Of a DNA stretch of 55,000 nt, positions 23,519 to 37,000 are shown piece by piece (the first letter of the stretch is position 1; the number at the start of each line of letters is the position of its first letter). The position numbers and the translations under genes were made by a program. The notes under the pieces were generated by a model. It made no database searches, was not told the DNA's origin, and saw only the letters and a program-made list of their open reading frames with translations. Location: positions 1 to 55,000 of the forward strand of contig CAJNDS010000875.1 of the NCBI GenBank assembly GCA_905221605.1, written 5' to 3'. Source of the stretch: Symbiodinium natans (Eukaryota; Sar; Dinophyceae; Suessiales; Symbiodiniaceae).

Positions 23519-24165
23519 GGTGTCGACCGGACGACCGGACCGTGACCCCCCCCCGGTCGCCCGGTCACCCGTTTCGTCCGGTCACCCGGTCAGCCCGGTC
23601 GTCCGTTCAGTCCGGTCACCCGGTCAGGGCAAGTGGACCTTGACTGATCAGGACAAGAAGGGACTGACCCGACCGGACAACCTGGCTGACCTGACCGGAC
23701 AACCGGGCCGACCTGACCGGGCTGACCGACTGACCTGACCGGACTGACCTGACGGGGCTGACCTGACCGAACTGACCGACCTGACCGGGCGACCGGACTG
23801 ACCTGACCGGGCGACCGGACTGACCTGACCGGGCCGACCTGAGCTGACCTGACCGACCTGACCGGGCGACCGGACCGACCTGACCAGACTGACCGGGCTG
23901 ACCTGACCCGGCTGACCTGACCGAACTGACCGACCTGACCGGGCGACCGGACCGACCTGACCAGGCTGACCTGACCGGGCTGACCGAACTGACCGACCTG
24001 ACCGGGGTACCAGAGTTAGTACTAATCTTCTTTATTTGCCAACGCCGTCATTCCAGACCTTCGTTTTTCTTTTCGTCACAAGGCGGCACCGTGGTCTTTG
24101 CAGCATTCGCCGTTCCTGGATGAAGGAATATTGACAGCCACCCAAATGTTTTCCTACTTGACCTG
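23519..24165. repeat. Left inverted arm of the 4.2-kb element
   Basis: Imperfect tandem units built from CTGACCTGACCGGGC and GACCGACCTGACCGG occupy about 480 bp, followed by unique sequence starting GGGGTACCAGAGTTAGTACT. The GACC repeats resume at 24157-24310 inside the element. Confidence 0.8.
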
Positions 24166-24373
24166 ACCGAACTGACCGACCTGACCGACCTGACCGGGCG
24201 ACCGGACCGACCTGACCCCGACTGACCTGGCCAGGTAACCGGATTGACTTGATGGGTGACCGGACCGACCTGACCCGACTGTGCGACAGGACCGACCTGA
24301 TGGGCTGACTGACCTTGACTCGCCTTGCCTACCAATACTCCTCCTCCTCCCTCCTCCTCCTCCTCCTCTTCCT

Positions 24374-26550
<2,177 letters not shown>

Positions 26551-27116
26551 AACCCCCTGCCTTTGACGGAAAAAAACCCTAAGTCTCCTTGGTACGTTAT
26601 ATCAGGGAAAATCTCTATTCGCTTTGGGATTTCAATAGCAAAACCTTTGTTTTCTTTGGATTTAATCGGGAAACATCTATTCTCTTTGCGATCCCCCGCT
26701 TGCCTTTGACTGAAAAAACCTAAGTCTCCTTGGTACGTTAATAGGAATCCTTTCATTTCTTTGTATTTTAAAATAAAATATTCATTTCCTTTGCACTTTG
26801 TGAGGGAAATCTATCTTCTCGGAAATGTCAGGGAAAATCTCTATTCGCTTTGGGATTTCAATAGCAAAACCTTTGTTTTCTTTGGATTTAATAAGGAAAC
26901 ATCTATTCTCTTTGCAACGTTGTCGTTTTCGTTGTCGTTGTTGTCGTCGTCGTTGTCGTCGTTGTTGTCGTTGTCGTCGTTGTTGTCGTTGTTGTCCTTT
27001 GCACTTTATGAGGGAAATCTATCTTCTCGGAAATTTCAGGCAAAATCTGGGATTTCAATAGCAAAACCTTTGTTTTCTTTGGATTAATAGGGAAACATCT
27101 ATTCTCTTTGCAATTA

Positions 27117-27697
27117 AGTAGGAAAACATTTGGGTGGCTGTCAATATTCCTTCATCCAGGAACAGCGAATGCTGCAAAGACCACGGTGCCGCCTTATGAC
27201 GAAAAGGAAAACGAAGGTCTGGAATGACGGCGTTGGCAAATAAAGAAGATTAGTACTAACTCTGGTACCCCGGTCAGGTCGGTCAGTTCGGTCAGGTCCG
27301 CCCGGTCAGGTCAGTCTGGTCAGGTCGGCCCGGTCGCCCGGTCAGGTCGGTCAGTTCGGTCAGGTCAGCCCGGTCAGGTCAGCCTGGTCAGGTCGGTCCG
27401 GTCGCCCGGTCAGGTCGGTCAGTTCGGTCAGGTCAGCCCGGTCAGGTCAGCCTGGTCAGGTCGGTCCGGTCGCCCGGTCAGGTCGGTCAGTTCGGTCAGG
27501 TCAGCCCGGTCAGGTCAGCCCAGTCAGGTCAGTCTGGTCAGGTCGGTCAGTTCGGTCAGGTCAGCCCGGTCAGGTCAGTCCGGTCGCTCGGATCGGTCAG
27601 GTCAGTCCGGTCAGCCAGCCAGGCCGACCGGATCCGGTCAACCGGATCCGGTCAGCCCGTTCACCCGGTCACGGTCAGACGTTGCCCTTCGACACCC
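27117..27697. repeat. Right inverted arm of the 4.2-kb element
   Basis: It is the reverse complement of the left arm, with small differences (for example an AGTTAGTACT match and CAGCGAATGC against GCATTCGCCGTTCC). The outer part is GGTCAGGTCGGTCAGTTC-type repeats. Confidence 0.8.
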
Positions 27698-27738
27698 TTC
27701 TGAAACCCTAAACCCTAAACCCCAACTAAACCCTAAGC

Positions 27739-27829
27739 CGCGGCCAGGGCACTCAAGTAGAAGCCGGAAGCCGTACCCCCATGATTCAGCGACAAGGCGA
27801 AATCGAGGGACAGAGGGATCATCATGGAC
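27739..27829 (-). CDS. Exon-like island, hydrophobic
   Basis: After CTGAG the frame reads SMMIPLSLDFALSLNHGGTA and continues SGFYLSALAA. It looks like a membrane segment. The left boundary would need a GC donor (GCTTAGGG), which some dinoflagellate introns use. It lies just outside the long inverted-repeat element. Confidence 0.4.
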
Positions 27830-27954
27830 CTCAGCTGCGCACACCCTGATAAACCCTAAACCCTAAACCCTAAACCCTAAACCCTAAACCCTAAACCCTA
27901 AACCCTAAACCCTAAACCCTAAACCCTAAACCCTAAACCCCAGCACACACACAC

Positions 27955-29590
27955 ATGTGGAAGCTCCCCGAGCCCTCAACTTTCTCCCTGGGAGATTTTG
28001 CATTGTTTCGCTGTCGTTTCAGGGTTTAGGGTTCGTGTTTCGGGCTTCAAGCCCCCTAGGCCCGAAACCCCAACATCCTAAACCCTAAACCCTAAACCTC
28101 AACATCCTAAACCCTAGGCCCGAAATCCTAAGCCCTGAACCCTAGACCCTAAACCCTAAACCCTAATCCCTTAACCCCAACACCCTACTCAACCCACCCA
28201 AACCTCCGGGCCCCTCAGCAAGGGTCGTAGCATCGAGGCCGCCGGGGCACATCTGCAAGAAGACCCACATACACATCCTCGGTCTAGGGGTTATGACTGT
28301 ACTTATATATACATGTGTATATATATATAGCTGTACCTATAGCTGATACTTAGCTTTTGGGCTCAGGGCGTGAAAGGTCTCGAAGGTAGTAAACGGATTT
28401 AGGAGTTGGGGTTTAGGGTTTAGGGCTTAGGGTTAGGGCTGATAACACGTTCATCCCTGCAACATCCTCCGCCTAGGATGTTTCACCCCCGCCACCCTCC
28501 TCCCTCCCCCCAAAACATCAGGAAAAGGAGTTTGTCTGAGATGCACGACAGAATCCTCAGACAATATACTATAAATGGATTATATTGGTTTGGGTTCGAT
28601 TTATTCAGAAAAGGAGTTTGTCTGTAGGTAGACTTCAATATTCCTGAGGGCCACGTTCTTGCTTTTGCAGGTGGTAGGGCACGCTAAAGCATCCTGTGGC
28701 CCTCAACCGCTCAACCTGATACCACCTCAAACCCTAAACCCTAAACCCTAAGCCCTAAACCCTAAACCCTAAACCTAAAACCCTAAACCCTAAACCCTAG
28801 CCCTAAACCCCAAACGCCCAAACCCTGAACCCCAAACCCTGTTTTCCTCGCATACTGGCAAGGCACACCAAGCCCAATAGTTGGCACCCTAGGTCCTGCA
28901 CGTAGAGGTTTCCTGAGCATAGGGCTTATGGAAATGTAGGGTTTTTTGGGGTTTTTTAGGAGTTTAGGGTTTAGGGCTAGGGTTTAGGGTTACGTAAATT
29001 TAGGGCCTTTAGGAGTTTAGGGGTTTAAGGCTTCGGGTTTTGGGGTTTAGGGCTTTTGGGAGTTTAGGGTTAGGGCTAGTGGGGGTTTAGGGTTTAGGGT
29101 TCGGGGTCTAGAGTTCCGGGCTTAGGGGCTTTCAGGAGTTTAAAGCAGGGGTTTAGGATCAGGGGTTTCGGGTTCGGGGTTTAGGGGCTTTTAGGGGCTT
29201 AGGGGTTTAGGGTTCAGGGTTTGTACGTCGCGTTTTTCGGGGTGTTAGGGATTAGGGGCCTCTTAGAGGTCCGTGGGTCACTACAACTGGGGGCTACAAG
29301 TAGGGAAGCTGCAGATACATCATAGGGTTAGGGTTTAGGGTTTAGGGTTCAGGGTTTAGGATTTCGGATTCCTAAACCCTAAACCCTAACCCTACAGACC
29401 CGAATCTCGACACCGCAAATCCTTGCGTCTGTCATCTATACTGTGGGGTGCTACCCTACACATAGAACCTGTGACCTACCATATGTTCTAGGTTATGCCC
29501 TAAATTTAGGGCAGCATGAGCTACCATTTTGCAAGGTTTTCCTGCAACACTAAACCCTAAACCCTAAACCCCAAACCCTAAACCCTAAAT
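27955..29590. other. Decayed telomeric repeats and unique DNA
   Basis: Irregular heptamers (28075-28170, 28730-28830, 28930-29350) and a TA-rich tract (28300-28335) are present. A short minus-strand frame MCPGGLDATTLAEG follows a TTGCAG near 28240. I support no full feature here. Confidence 0.35.
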
Positions 29591-29591
29591 C

Positions 29592-29665
29592 CGGGTGGCA
29601 GGTTGATTCTATTGGCCCTGTACATGGCCGAGACGCGTGCGAGGAGGGGCTTCATGCCCTGTGAC
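29592..29665 (-). CDS. Exon-like island
   Basis: After a TGCAG acceptor the frame reads SQGMKPLLARVSAMYRANRI. It is basic and protein-like. It sits between CCCTAAA (left) and a long TTTAGGG array (right, 29,690-29,830). No GT donor is obvious at the left end. Confidence 0.35.
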
Positions 29666-29839
29666 CTGCATTGCTCGGGTTTAGTGTTTAGGTAGGGTTT
29701 AGGGTTTAGGGTTTAGGGTTTAGGGTTTAGGGTTCAGGGTTTAGGGTTTAGGGTTTAGGGTTTAGGGTTTAGGGTTTAGGGTTTAGGGTTTAGGGTTTAG
29801 GGTTTAGGGTTTAGGGTTTAGGGTTTAAGTGTTAGGTTT

Positions 29840-31150
29840 TTGGGATCCCGGAGGTGAAGGGCTTTAGGGCCGAGGGGTTTAGGGTTTAGGATTTCATGGT
29901 TTTTGTGGTTGAGGGTTTTGGAGTTCGAGGCCTCAAGGCTTGAGATAAGAAGCTTTTCCTTCGGAAGGGGGGCCGTGTGGAACGGCGGAAATAACCTGTG
30001 TGCAAATATTTCCTGCAGCTCCACCCACAGCCGGTACTTTGACTTCCTGAGTTTAGGGTTGGGGAGATGTCTTGTGTCGCACTTTGTAGGGGGCGGGGGG
30101 GGGGCGGGGGGGGGGCTTCTCTCTCTCGGCGGCAGTTTTGCTTGGGGAGTACCGCCGCTGCCGTAGGGGGTGGTGGAGCTCTTGTACCTTAACCCCCCCC
30201 CCCCCACCCCCTTCTTGCATGTCGCCGGTAGTCGCCTTGTAACTGGAGCTGTTTTCTAGGGCTCAAACTGCAGCTGTCTGTCATGGACATCTTGCCCTAA
30301 ACCCTAAACCCTAACCCTGAACGCCTAAACCCTGAACCCTAAAGTCATAGTCACTCCGCCCGCGCCTGTTGTGTGTGGCTTCTTTTGGTAGATGATTGGC
30401 TTGATTAAGCTGGTGCTTCCTTGAACTGAGGCTTTGCCGCAGCTGCGCGCTCACCGTACTTGTTGCTTCTTGTTTCCGCATGTCTTGTGCTTGCGCTCCC
30501 ATTTCGCTTTTGCTGTTTGTTGATGCGCCCGTCACTGTGCATGTAAACCCTGAACCCTGAACTGAACCCTGAGCCCTGAACCCTAAACCCTAAACCCTAA
30601 ACCCTAAACCCAGATGCGCCTTCTTTTCATGATGATGCAGAAGGGAGTCTTCCGACAACGCCCCCCTCCGCCTCCCCACCCGCCCTCCCCCCCAAGTTCC
30701 TCTTCAAACTTCCCTTCTTGTTCTACGAAGCTTGGCTTTCATCAGAGCCTTAGTGGTAAACCGCCTAAACCCTCTAAACCCTCTAAACCCTCTCAACCCC
30801 CTCAACCCTCAACCCTAAACCTACTAGATCCTGAACCCTACACAGGCTTCTGGATGTCCGCCGAAGGCGTGCATTGCTGGCTTAAGTCCGGGTTGAGGGC
30901 CGAGGGCCTGGCACTTCGGGCTTGGGGTGCCCTTTTTGGTCTAAGGGAGCCTAAACCCTGAAACAAGGAATAAGGCCTACTCTTGGTCTTAGATTTGAAG
31001 GTCCACTGTTCAGGGTTTGCGGCCAAGCCCGGAGGTGAGGCTTAGGAGCTTAGGGGTTTAGGGCTTCGGGCTTTGGGCTAGGGCGTTAGGGTTGAGGGTT
31101 GAGAATTTTAGGGCTTAGGGTTCGGGCAACCGGTCTAATCCTGTGCTTGT
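29840..31150. other. Unique DNA with homopolymers
   Basis: Runs of G (30090-30115) and C (30191-30204) and ORFs with biased composition on both strands (29818-30207, 30614-30961) are present. None looks like a real protein to me. Short CCCTAAA runs lie at 30296-30312 and 30585-30612. Confidence 0.35.
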
Positions 31151-31168
31151 CCGCCTGAGATCGGCAGT

Positions 31169-31259
31169 TTAAGCAAGCGGCACGAAGAATTCATGGAGAA
31201 CCACCAGCGAAACCGTGGTCAGTAGCGTCGTGACCACCCAGAAAGGGAAGGCGACCACC
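31169..31259 (-). CDS. Exon-like island, membrane helix
   Basis: After a CGCAG acceptor one base precedes a frame reading VVAFPFWVVTTLLTTVSLVV, a textbook hydrophobic helix, then about ten more codons to TAA. It could be a last exon, or the donor lies before the stop. No other function can be inferred. Confidence 0.4.
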
Positions 31260-31877
31260 CTGCGACCGAGGGCAGTTCCGGGTGCTTATAAGTAGGGTTA
31301 GAAGGACCCCCCAGCAAGGCTCGAACCATAGTTACCCTACGTATAACGCTACATATGATTAAGAACCCTGAACCCCCCAAGTATGTGACCTGAATCTGAA
31401 ACTAAACCCCGTCGACTCTGAAGCATTCAAAGCCCTGCTCTCAATCCAAAAAGCCAAGCTCTGAATCTCTGGGCCTGCTGTCGTTTCTGAGACTCTAAGG
31501 AAGATCTGTAGGTACCTTGATTTGAGCGCCGTTCACCCTCAACCCTAAACCCAGCCCTGACAATCCAAACAACCTTGGGCTAAACGGCCTTCAATCCTTC
31601 CCCCCCCCCCCCCCTCGATCTTCACCCCCCAACCCACAGCACAAACGTCTCTCAACCATTCCCCCCCCCCCCCAGCGAACAAGCAACGAGCAAACAGGGT
31701 TAAGGGCTATTGGGCTTCTAGGCTTCTAGGGCTCTCTTCACTCTCCTCTCCGCGCTCTCGAGCCTGTGCCCAAAGCCTTCCACATCGACAGATGCGGACG
31801 CGGGAGTTATGCCGACGCCAGCAGAGACATGCCTCAGCGTTGCGCAGCAGAAGTTTGCGGAGTGCATGTCTGCACGG

Positions 31878-31992
31878 TACTTGGAGGTTCACGAGTACTT
31901 AAGAGTAGGGTTTTTTAAGGACCCAAGTAAGGCTATAACTATGGTTCCCCTACTAGTAACCCTACTTGTAAGTACCCATGAACCTCCAAGTA
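31878..31992. mobile_element. Best preserved fold-back (MITE-like) element
   Basis: A 115-bp element has arms TACTTGGAGGTTCACGAGTA and, on the right, TACCCATGAACCTCCAAGTA. Both ends carry TA, which would fit a TA target duplication. The interior holds a second inverted pair around GTAGGG/CCCTAC. It has no coding capacity. Confidence 0.7.
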
Positions 31993-32290
31993 ATCTCCTC
32001 ACCTCCCAACTTAGCCGACGGTACAAGCACATCTATAGCGGCCATGTATTGGGTTTGAGTTGGGGTATAAATCCGTGGGTGGCCTCTTTATGATGTAGCA
32101 CTCGACATCAACCTAAACTCAAACCCCCTCCGTGAAAAGCCCTGAAGCAGCCCGCCTCCACATGCCTTCACAACTACCTAAACCATAAACCAGAAACCCT
32201 AAAACCCTAATACCCTAAAACCCTAAACCCTAAACCCTAACCCCTAAACCCTAAACCCTAAACCCCCCAGTACCCCCAAAACCCCCTCAC

Positions 32291-32348
32291 GTAGTCTGGG
32301 GTACTCCGCTTCCAACACCTCCTCCTGGTGAAGGATCTGCAGGTTCTG
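32291..32348 (-). CDS. Exon-like island
   Basis: The island lies between a TCCAG acceptor and a canonical GTGAGG donor and reads NLQILHQEEVLEAEYPRL. It is acidic and probably helical. CCCTAAA lies on the left and TTTAGGG on the right. Confidence 0.4.
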
Positions 32349-33456
32349 CTGGATGAAGCCTTTAGGGTTTAGGGTTTAGGGTTTAGGGTTTAGGGTTTAG
32401 GGTTTAGGGTTTAGGGTTTAGGGTTTGGGGCTTCTGGTCTCTAGGGTTGCTAGATGCTTCTGAAAAAGGCTTAAAACGCCAGGGGTTCAGGTTTAGTTGC
32501 TATTTTTTGGACTGTTTCGGTTCTCCTTTTGTGTCCTGGGGCGACATGACTGAGGGTCTTGGGCTGATAGATATCCGACAGGGTAGAGGACTGAGGGTTG
32601 GAGGGAGCTGAGGGTTTTCGGGCTTGAGTAGGATTTAGGGTTTAGGGTTTAGGGTTTAGGGCTGAGCCTTCGAGGTTGAAGCATAGCTTAGGGTTTGAGT
32701 TCTTGGGCTTTGGGGGGTGCAGGAGAGCGAGGGAAGGCTTGGAGCGCCAAGTCGCTGGAAGTCGTGGCCCACCTGGCTGAGAGGGACTGGGGTTTAGGGT
32801 TTAGGGTTTAGGGTTTAGGGTTTAGGGTTTAGGGTTTAGGGTTTAGGGTTTAGGGTTTAGGGTTTAGGGTTTAGGGTTGAAGGATCTTTAAGTCATCCCT
32901 TCCCGAGGCCCACCACACCTCCCAGCAGGGAAGGCGTTGGGGACACTGTGCAGATTCAGCTTCTCTAGGTTTTACGGTTTACTTAGGGGCTGAATACCGT
33001 AGCCCAAAAAGGTTTAGTAGGGTAGCATAGGGATTAGGGCCCATGGAGTTATTTTACTCCAAATCAAGAAGTTGGGGGGTTTGAAAAACTCTAAACGCCA
33101 AACCCTGAGCCCTAAACCATAGGGCTTGGATTTAGGGTCTAGGGGTTTAGGGCCATATAAGGGATTGTACGGCTTAAGGTCTGTAGGGATTTCAGGTTTT
33201 AGGCCGGTACCCAAGTGCTGCAGTATTCAATTCATACAAAGGCCGTTCGCTACCAAAACGCAAGTCACCCAAGCCCTAAGCCCTAAGCCCTGAGCCCTAA
33301 GCCCGGAGCCCTAAGCCCTAAGCCCTAAGCCCTAAGCCCTAAGCCCTAAGCCCTAAGCCCTAAGCCCTAAGCCGCCCTAAGCCACCCTAAACCCTAAACC
33401 CTGAACCCTGAACCCTAAACCCTAAACCCTAAACCCTAAACCCTAAACCCTAAACC

Positions 33457-33550
33457 CGAGAGTTTCAAGGCGAGTCTCTCTTCGTCTTCGCAGCTGGCGC
33501 CGTCGCAGAGCTCTGTTGCTAGACCTCCCAAGGAGGCCCCCGCAGACGAG
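33457..33550. other. Unique island beside the retrotransposon, open on both strands
   Basis: Plus strand: a pyrimidine-rich tract and TTCGCAG precede LAPSQSSVARPPKEAPADEG and a GTTTAGGG donor. Minus strand: ATELCDGASCEDEERLALKL is equally plausible. I cannot choose between them. The retrotransposon target site lies 23 bp to the right. Confidence 0.3.
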
Positions 33551-33572
33551 GGTTTAGGGTTTAGGGTTTAGG

Positions 33573-33577
33573 GTTAG
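33573..33577. repeat. Target-site duplication
   Basis: GTTAG, repeated at 43375-43379. Five bases is the normal size for Ty1/copia integrase. Here the sequence derives from telomeric TTTAGGG DNA. Confidence 0.9.
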
Positions 33578-33876
33578 TGCTGGTGAGAACCAGCAGGCTG
33601 AGAGGTGGAAATGAGTGGAGTGGCCTGTTCCCTCAAATCAACATTCCCAGCCATGGCCCTCACAAAGTGCGGAGCTACTATTTTCACAGCAAGCAGACAA
33701 AGACAAACAAGAAGCTTGTGGTCTACTACACTATAGGCTACGGCACCTAAAGTGTGATACTGTACAAAATGTCTTAAAGTGTTGCATGCTCAAGGCTACT
33801 GTTTGGGCCTAGAAGCAACAAGGAAAACAAACAAGCAACCTAACCTCAAGGACCTGCAAAGGAAGTGCGTTCAACA
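33578..33876 (-). repeat. 3' LTR
   Basis: This is the second 299-bp LTR, bounded by the GTTAG duplication on its outer side and by the polypurine tract on its inner side. Confidence 0.95.
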
Positions 33877-33886
33877 CTCCTCCTTC
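33877..33886 (-). promoter_or_regulatory. Polypurine tract
   Basis: GAAGGAGGAG in the element's sense directly abuts the 3' LTR, the expected plus-strand priming site. Confidence 0.85.
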
Positions 33887-34096
33887 GCGGCCTCGCCAGG
33901 GGACAGCGACCTACCATACTCCTACTTCTGCGCAGGTCCTGCCCGTCAGGGCGGAGAGTGTTCTCTACCCTAAGGCGCTCAGAAAGAGATGCATGCGAGC
34001 ATCTCTGCAAACTGCAAATTGCAGTGCAAAAGAAGGAAAAACTTAGCATGAATGCGCGATGCGATGCACATCCTGCCCGTCAGGGCGGAGTAGTAC
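33887..34096 (-). other. Retrotransposon 3' untranslated region
   Basis: About 210 bp lie between the second ORF and the polypurine tract. They contain two direct copies of a 19-bp sequence (33938-33956 and 34072-34090) whose core GCCC-TGAC-GGGC can form a small hairpin. Plus-strand ORFs here are shadows. Confidence 0.7.
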
Positions 34097-37000
34097 CTAC
34101 CCTGTGCTGTGCATGGTGTGATCTGGTGCACGCCGGTGGCACCGCTGACACACCTCAAATGTGCAAAGATTGGATGACCTTGCAATTGCAGGACAGTCCT
34201 TGGTGCGATGGAGCTTCTCCCCCTCAGGGACAGCAAAGTAACGAGTTGGCGCTCCAGCTTCTGGCTGCCTGCGTGCGGAAAGTTCGGCCACGATTGCTTG
34301 GGCCGTTCGGTCACGAAGGCGTTGCAATTTCCTCTGCTTGGCAGTGCTGTGGATTCGGCAAAGAGAGCGGCGTCTCAGGCACCACTTGGCAAGCTCCCAT
34401 GCGGCAATAAAACCAATGCCTACAAAACCCACAAGCAACATGAACATGAGATCCGTGCTTAATTCAACCTGATGTACATCTCCCTCCTCTTCATCAAAGA
34501 GCTCAGGCTGACACTTGGCACGTTGGATCTGCATCATTGCAAGCAATAGGAAAAGCAACTTGATCTGCGGATACTGCGGGTGGGTAGGCAGGTCGACAGC
34601 CACAGCTTCCGCTTGGCGGGGGTCCTCTGGACAGTGCTCGAACAAACCCCAAATGGCTGCGAGCTCGAGGATCCTCGCCGCAGGAAGCGCTTTTGTGAGG
34701 AGGTCTGCAGCCTGCTCCACACCTGGGCAATAAACAGGGATTATCTCTCCTGCCTCATACTGCTCTCGCAAATAGTTGGCGCGCACCTTCAGGTGGCGGG
34801 TTCGCCAAGACCCTTGGCCAATGGCGATAGCAAGCGCAGACTGAGAGTCAACCTTCAAGGTCTTACCCAAGTTAAAGACCCCAAACTCACCCAGCATGGC
34901 CTCTGCTGACTGCAGTGCAACGACGGCATCAAGTCCTGCGACGAGCTCGGACTCTGCAGTGCTGAGTGTGACAAACGCCTGCCGAGCGGAACGCCAACAG
35001 ACAGGAGAACCGTAGAGGAAGACAACCCAACCAGTGTGCGAGCGATTGCCATCTGGCGCAAAAGAGGCATCGCTGTATGCAACTAAGCCCGTGTCATCTG
35101 CGTCAGCAGTGAGAGCAAAGGCTTTGGTTTGCTGCACGTACGCTAGTGCCCTTTCAGCGATGCGTGCAGCCCTGTCGGGCGCCTTTGTGCTCAACGTAGC
35201 AAGGACACAAGCGGTGAACGCGAGATCCGGCCTCGTTCGCTGGCTCAGCCACAAGATTTCTCCGGTCAGCCTCTGGGCTGTACGAACTGACTCCTCGGTG
35301 GGCGCCTCATCCGTCAGGAGAGTGTCAAAGGACACCAAGTCTCTTGGGCAAGGGATCTTCCCCAGCGCAGTGGGCTTGACGTTGTTGAGGCGTAGCAGCT
35401 CCTCTGCATAGGCCTGCTGTGACAGAACAAACCCTAAACCCTGCACTAGGATCTCAACCCCTAGAAACCTTAACGGCTGGTGCGGCGTGGCAAGTGTGAG
35501 GGGCGTCGTTTTCCAGATCGACTGGATAGCCTTAGCGAGAGCCTCGATGACTTCAGCACATCCAGCAAGTAGGAAGTCATCAACGTAGGTGATTAAACCT
35601 CCCACGACTTGACCATCACTGGTTTGCACGACGCGCCACCAGTTCGTGTCTAACTTGCCCTTGAGTAGCTGCAGCTCAACCCCGTTGACCACGCATCTAA
35701 GGTTAAGAAGCTGAGAGTCCCTAAAGTCTGACCACAGCTTTGGTGACTCCCTGAGTCCATAGACGGCGTGTGTGAGGATCCAAAGCTCTCCCTCCTGCGC
35801 AAGACCTTGCCGCACAAGGTAGCGCGGTGGCGTTAGGGCAAACACAGGAAACCCGTCACCCTGGGGAATGGGCGTGAGGAGGAACGCTGAGGTTACATCT
35901 AAGATGCCCAGCATCCAACCCCTCTTAGAGCTAATGACAACCAAACAACGAAGTGACTCTGCTGCAGCACCTGACGCGTATATTTCGGTGCCAGTGGAAG
36001 GGGCATGGTTTCCACACGCAACAAGCCTCGCCTTGCGTTTGAACAAGCTTGCCTGGGTTGCGTGCTCCCCGTTCCCGGGCGCGGCGGTTTGCACGTCAGG
36101 CGGCTTAACAGTGAAAACCAGCTTTGCCGGCACAACCCTCACGTCAGTGCGGTGAAGCCAGTTCCCTTTGCGCACCTCGCTAGGCGGCAAACGGCGCACA
36201 GCTTTTTCTATGACCCCGATCTCTTTCAGAATTGACGGGATCCACACTTCACTGTGCTTTTCCGCCTCTCGCGGGTCGACAGTATGAACTATCTGCAGTG
36301 GCTCAGTTAAACCACTGAGCAGCTGTTCAATGTCTGGAGTGTACACTGGCTCGGACTTGCAGAGACGCAGGTCCAGGCCGTCAGACCGGAGTGCACACAG
36401 TTGCTGGCCACTTTGGGGGTCTGGAAGCCACAGCTCCCACTGCACAGGCTGTTCTGGCCAGGACTCCTCCTCGACCTGCGCATGGGGTTTTGGCTCCAGG
36501 GTCTGCAGGCCGCAAGGTGTCTGCTCGTGCTGCACCGGAGTGTGCTTGAGGTTCCACGAGACCTCTAGCTCTACAGTTCCAGCCTCTACCTTCTGAGTCT
36601 CTTTCCAACCCCCACCCTTCTCTACTTTCTTCGGGCAGTCTTCACCTGCTAGCTCTAAGGGACCCTCCTCAAACATGTCAAACACGTCCAAGCGCCTGAC
36701 ATCTTGCTGCGTTGTGAGTGGCAAGCGTGCTGAAGCAGGGAGCGGAAAGCCTAAGGACTCGAGGGCTTGGAGCTCAGACTCTGGCACCTTCCCTAAGGTG
36801 TTAACAGTGTAGGCTACGAGCGCGACCCTTTCACCTTCAAAAGGGGTAGTAGCATGACGGCGTTTGGGGTCCAAGTAGAAGGGCTTGCCTCTCTGCAGGC
36901 TGTGCGTTGTGCCCAACCACTTCTTTCCTGTACCGTCAACTCGTTGCTCGACAGAGCCGTGGATAACATCTCCTGCTCGCAGTTCTACCCACAAGTCTCC

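Noticed and set aside
33615-34462. Plus-strand ORFs across the 3' LTR and pol end
   Set aside because: They are shadows of the minus-strand retrotransposon; the same LTR frame recurs at the other LTR (43113-43310).
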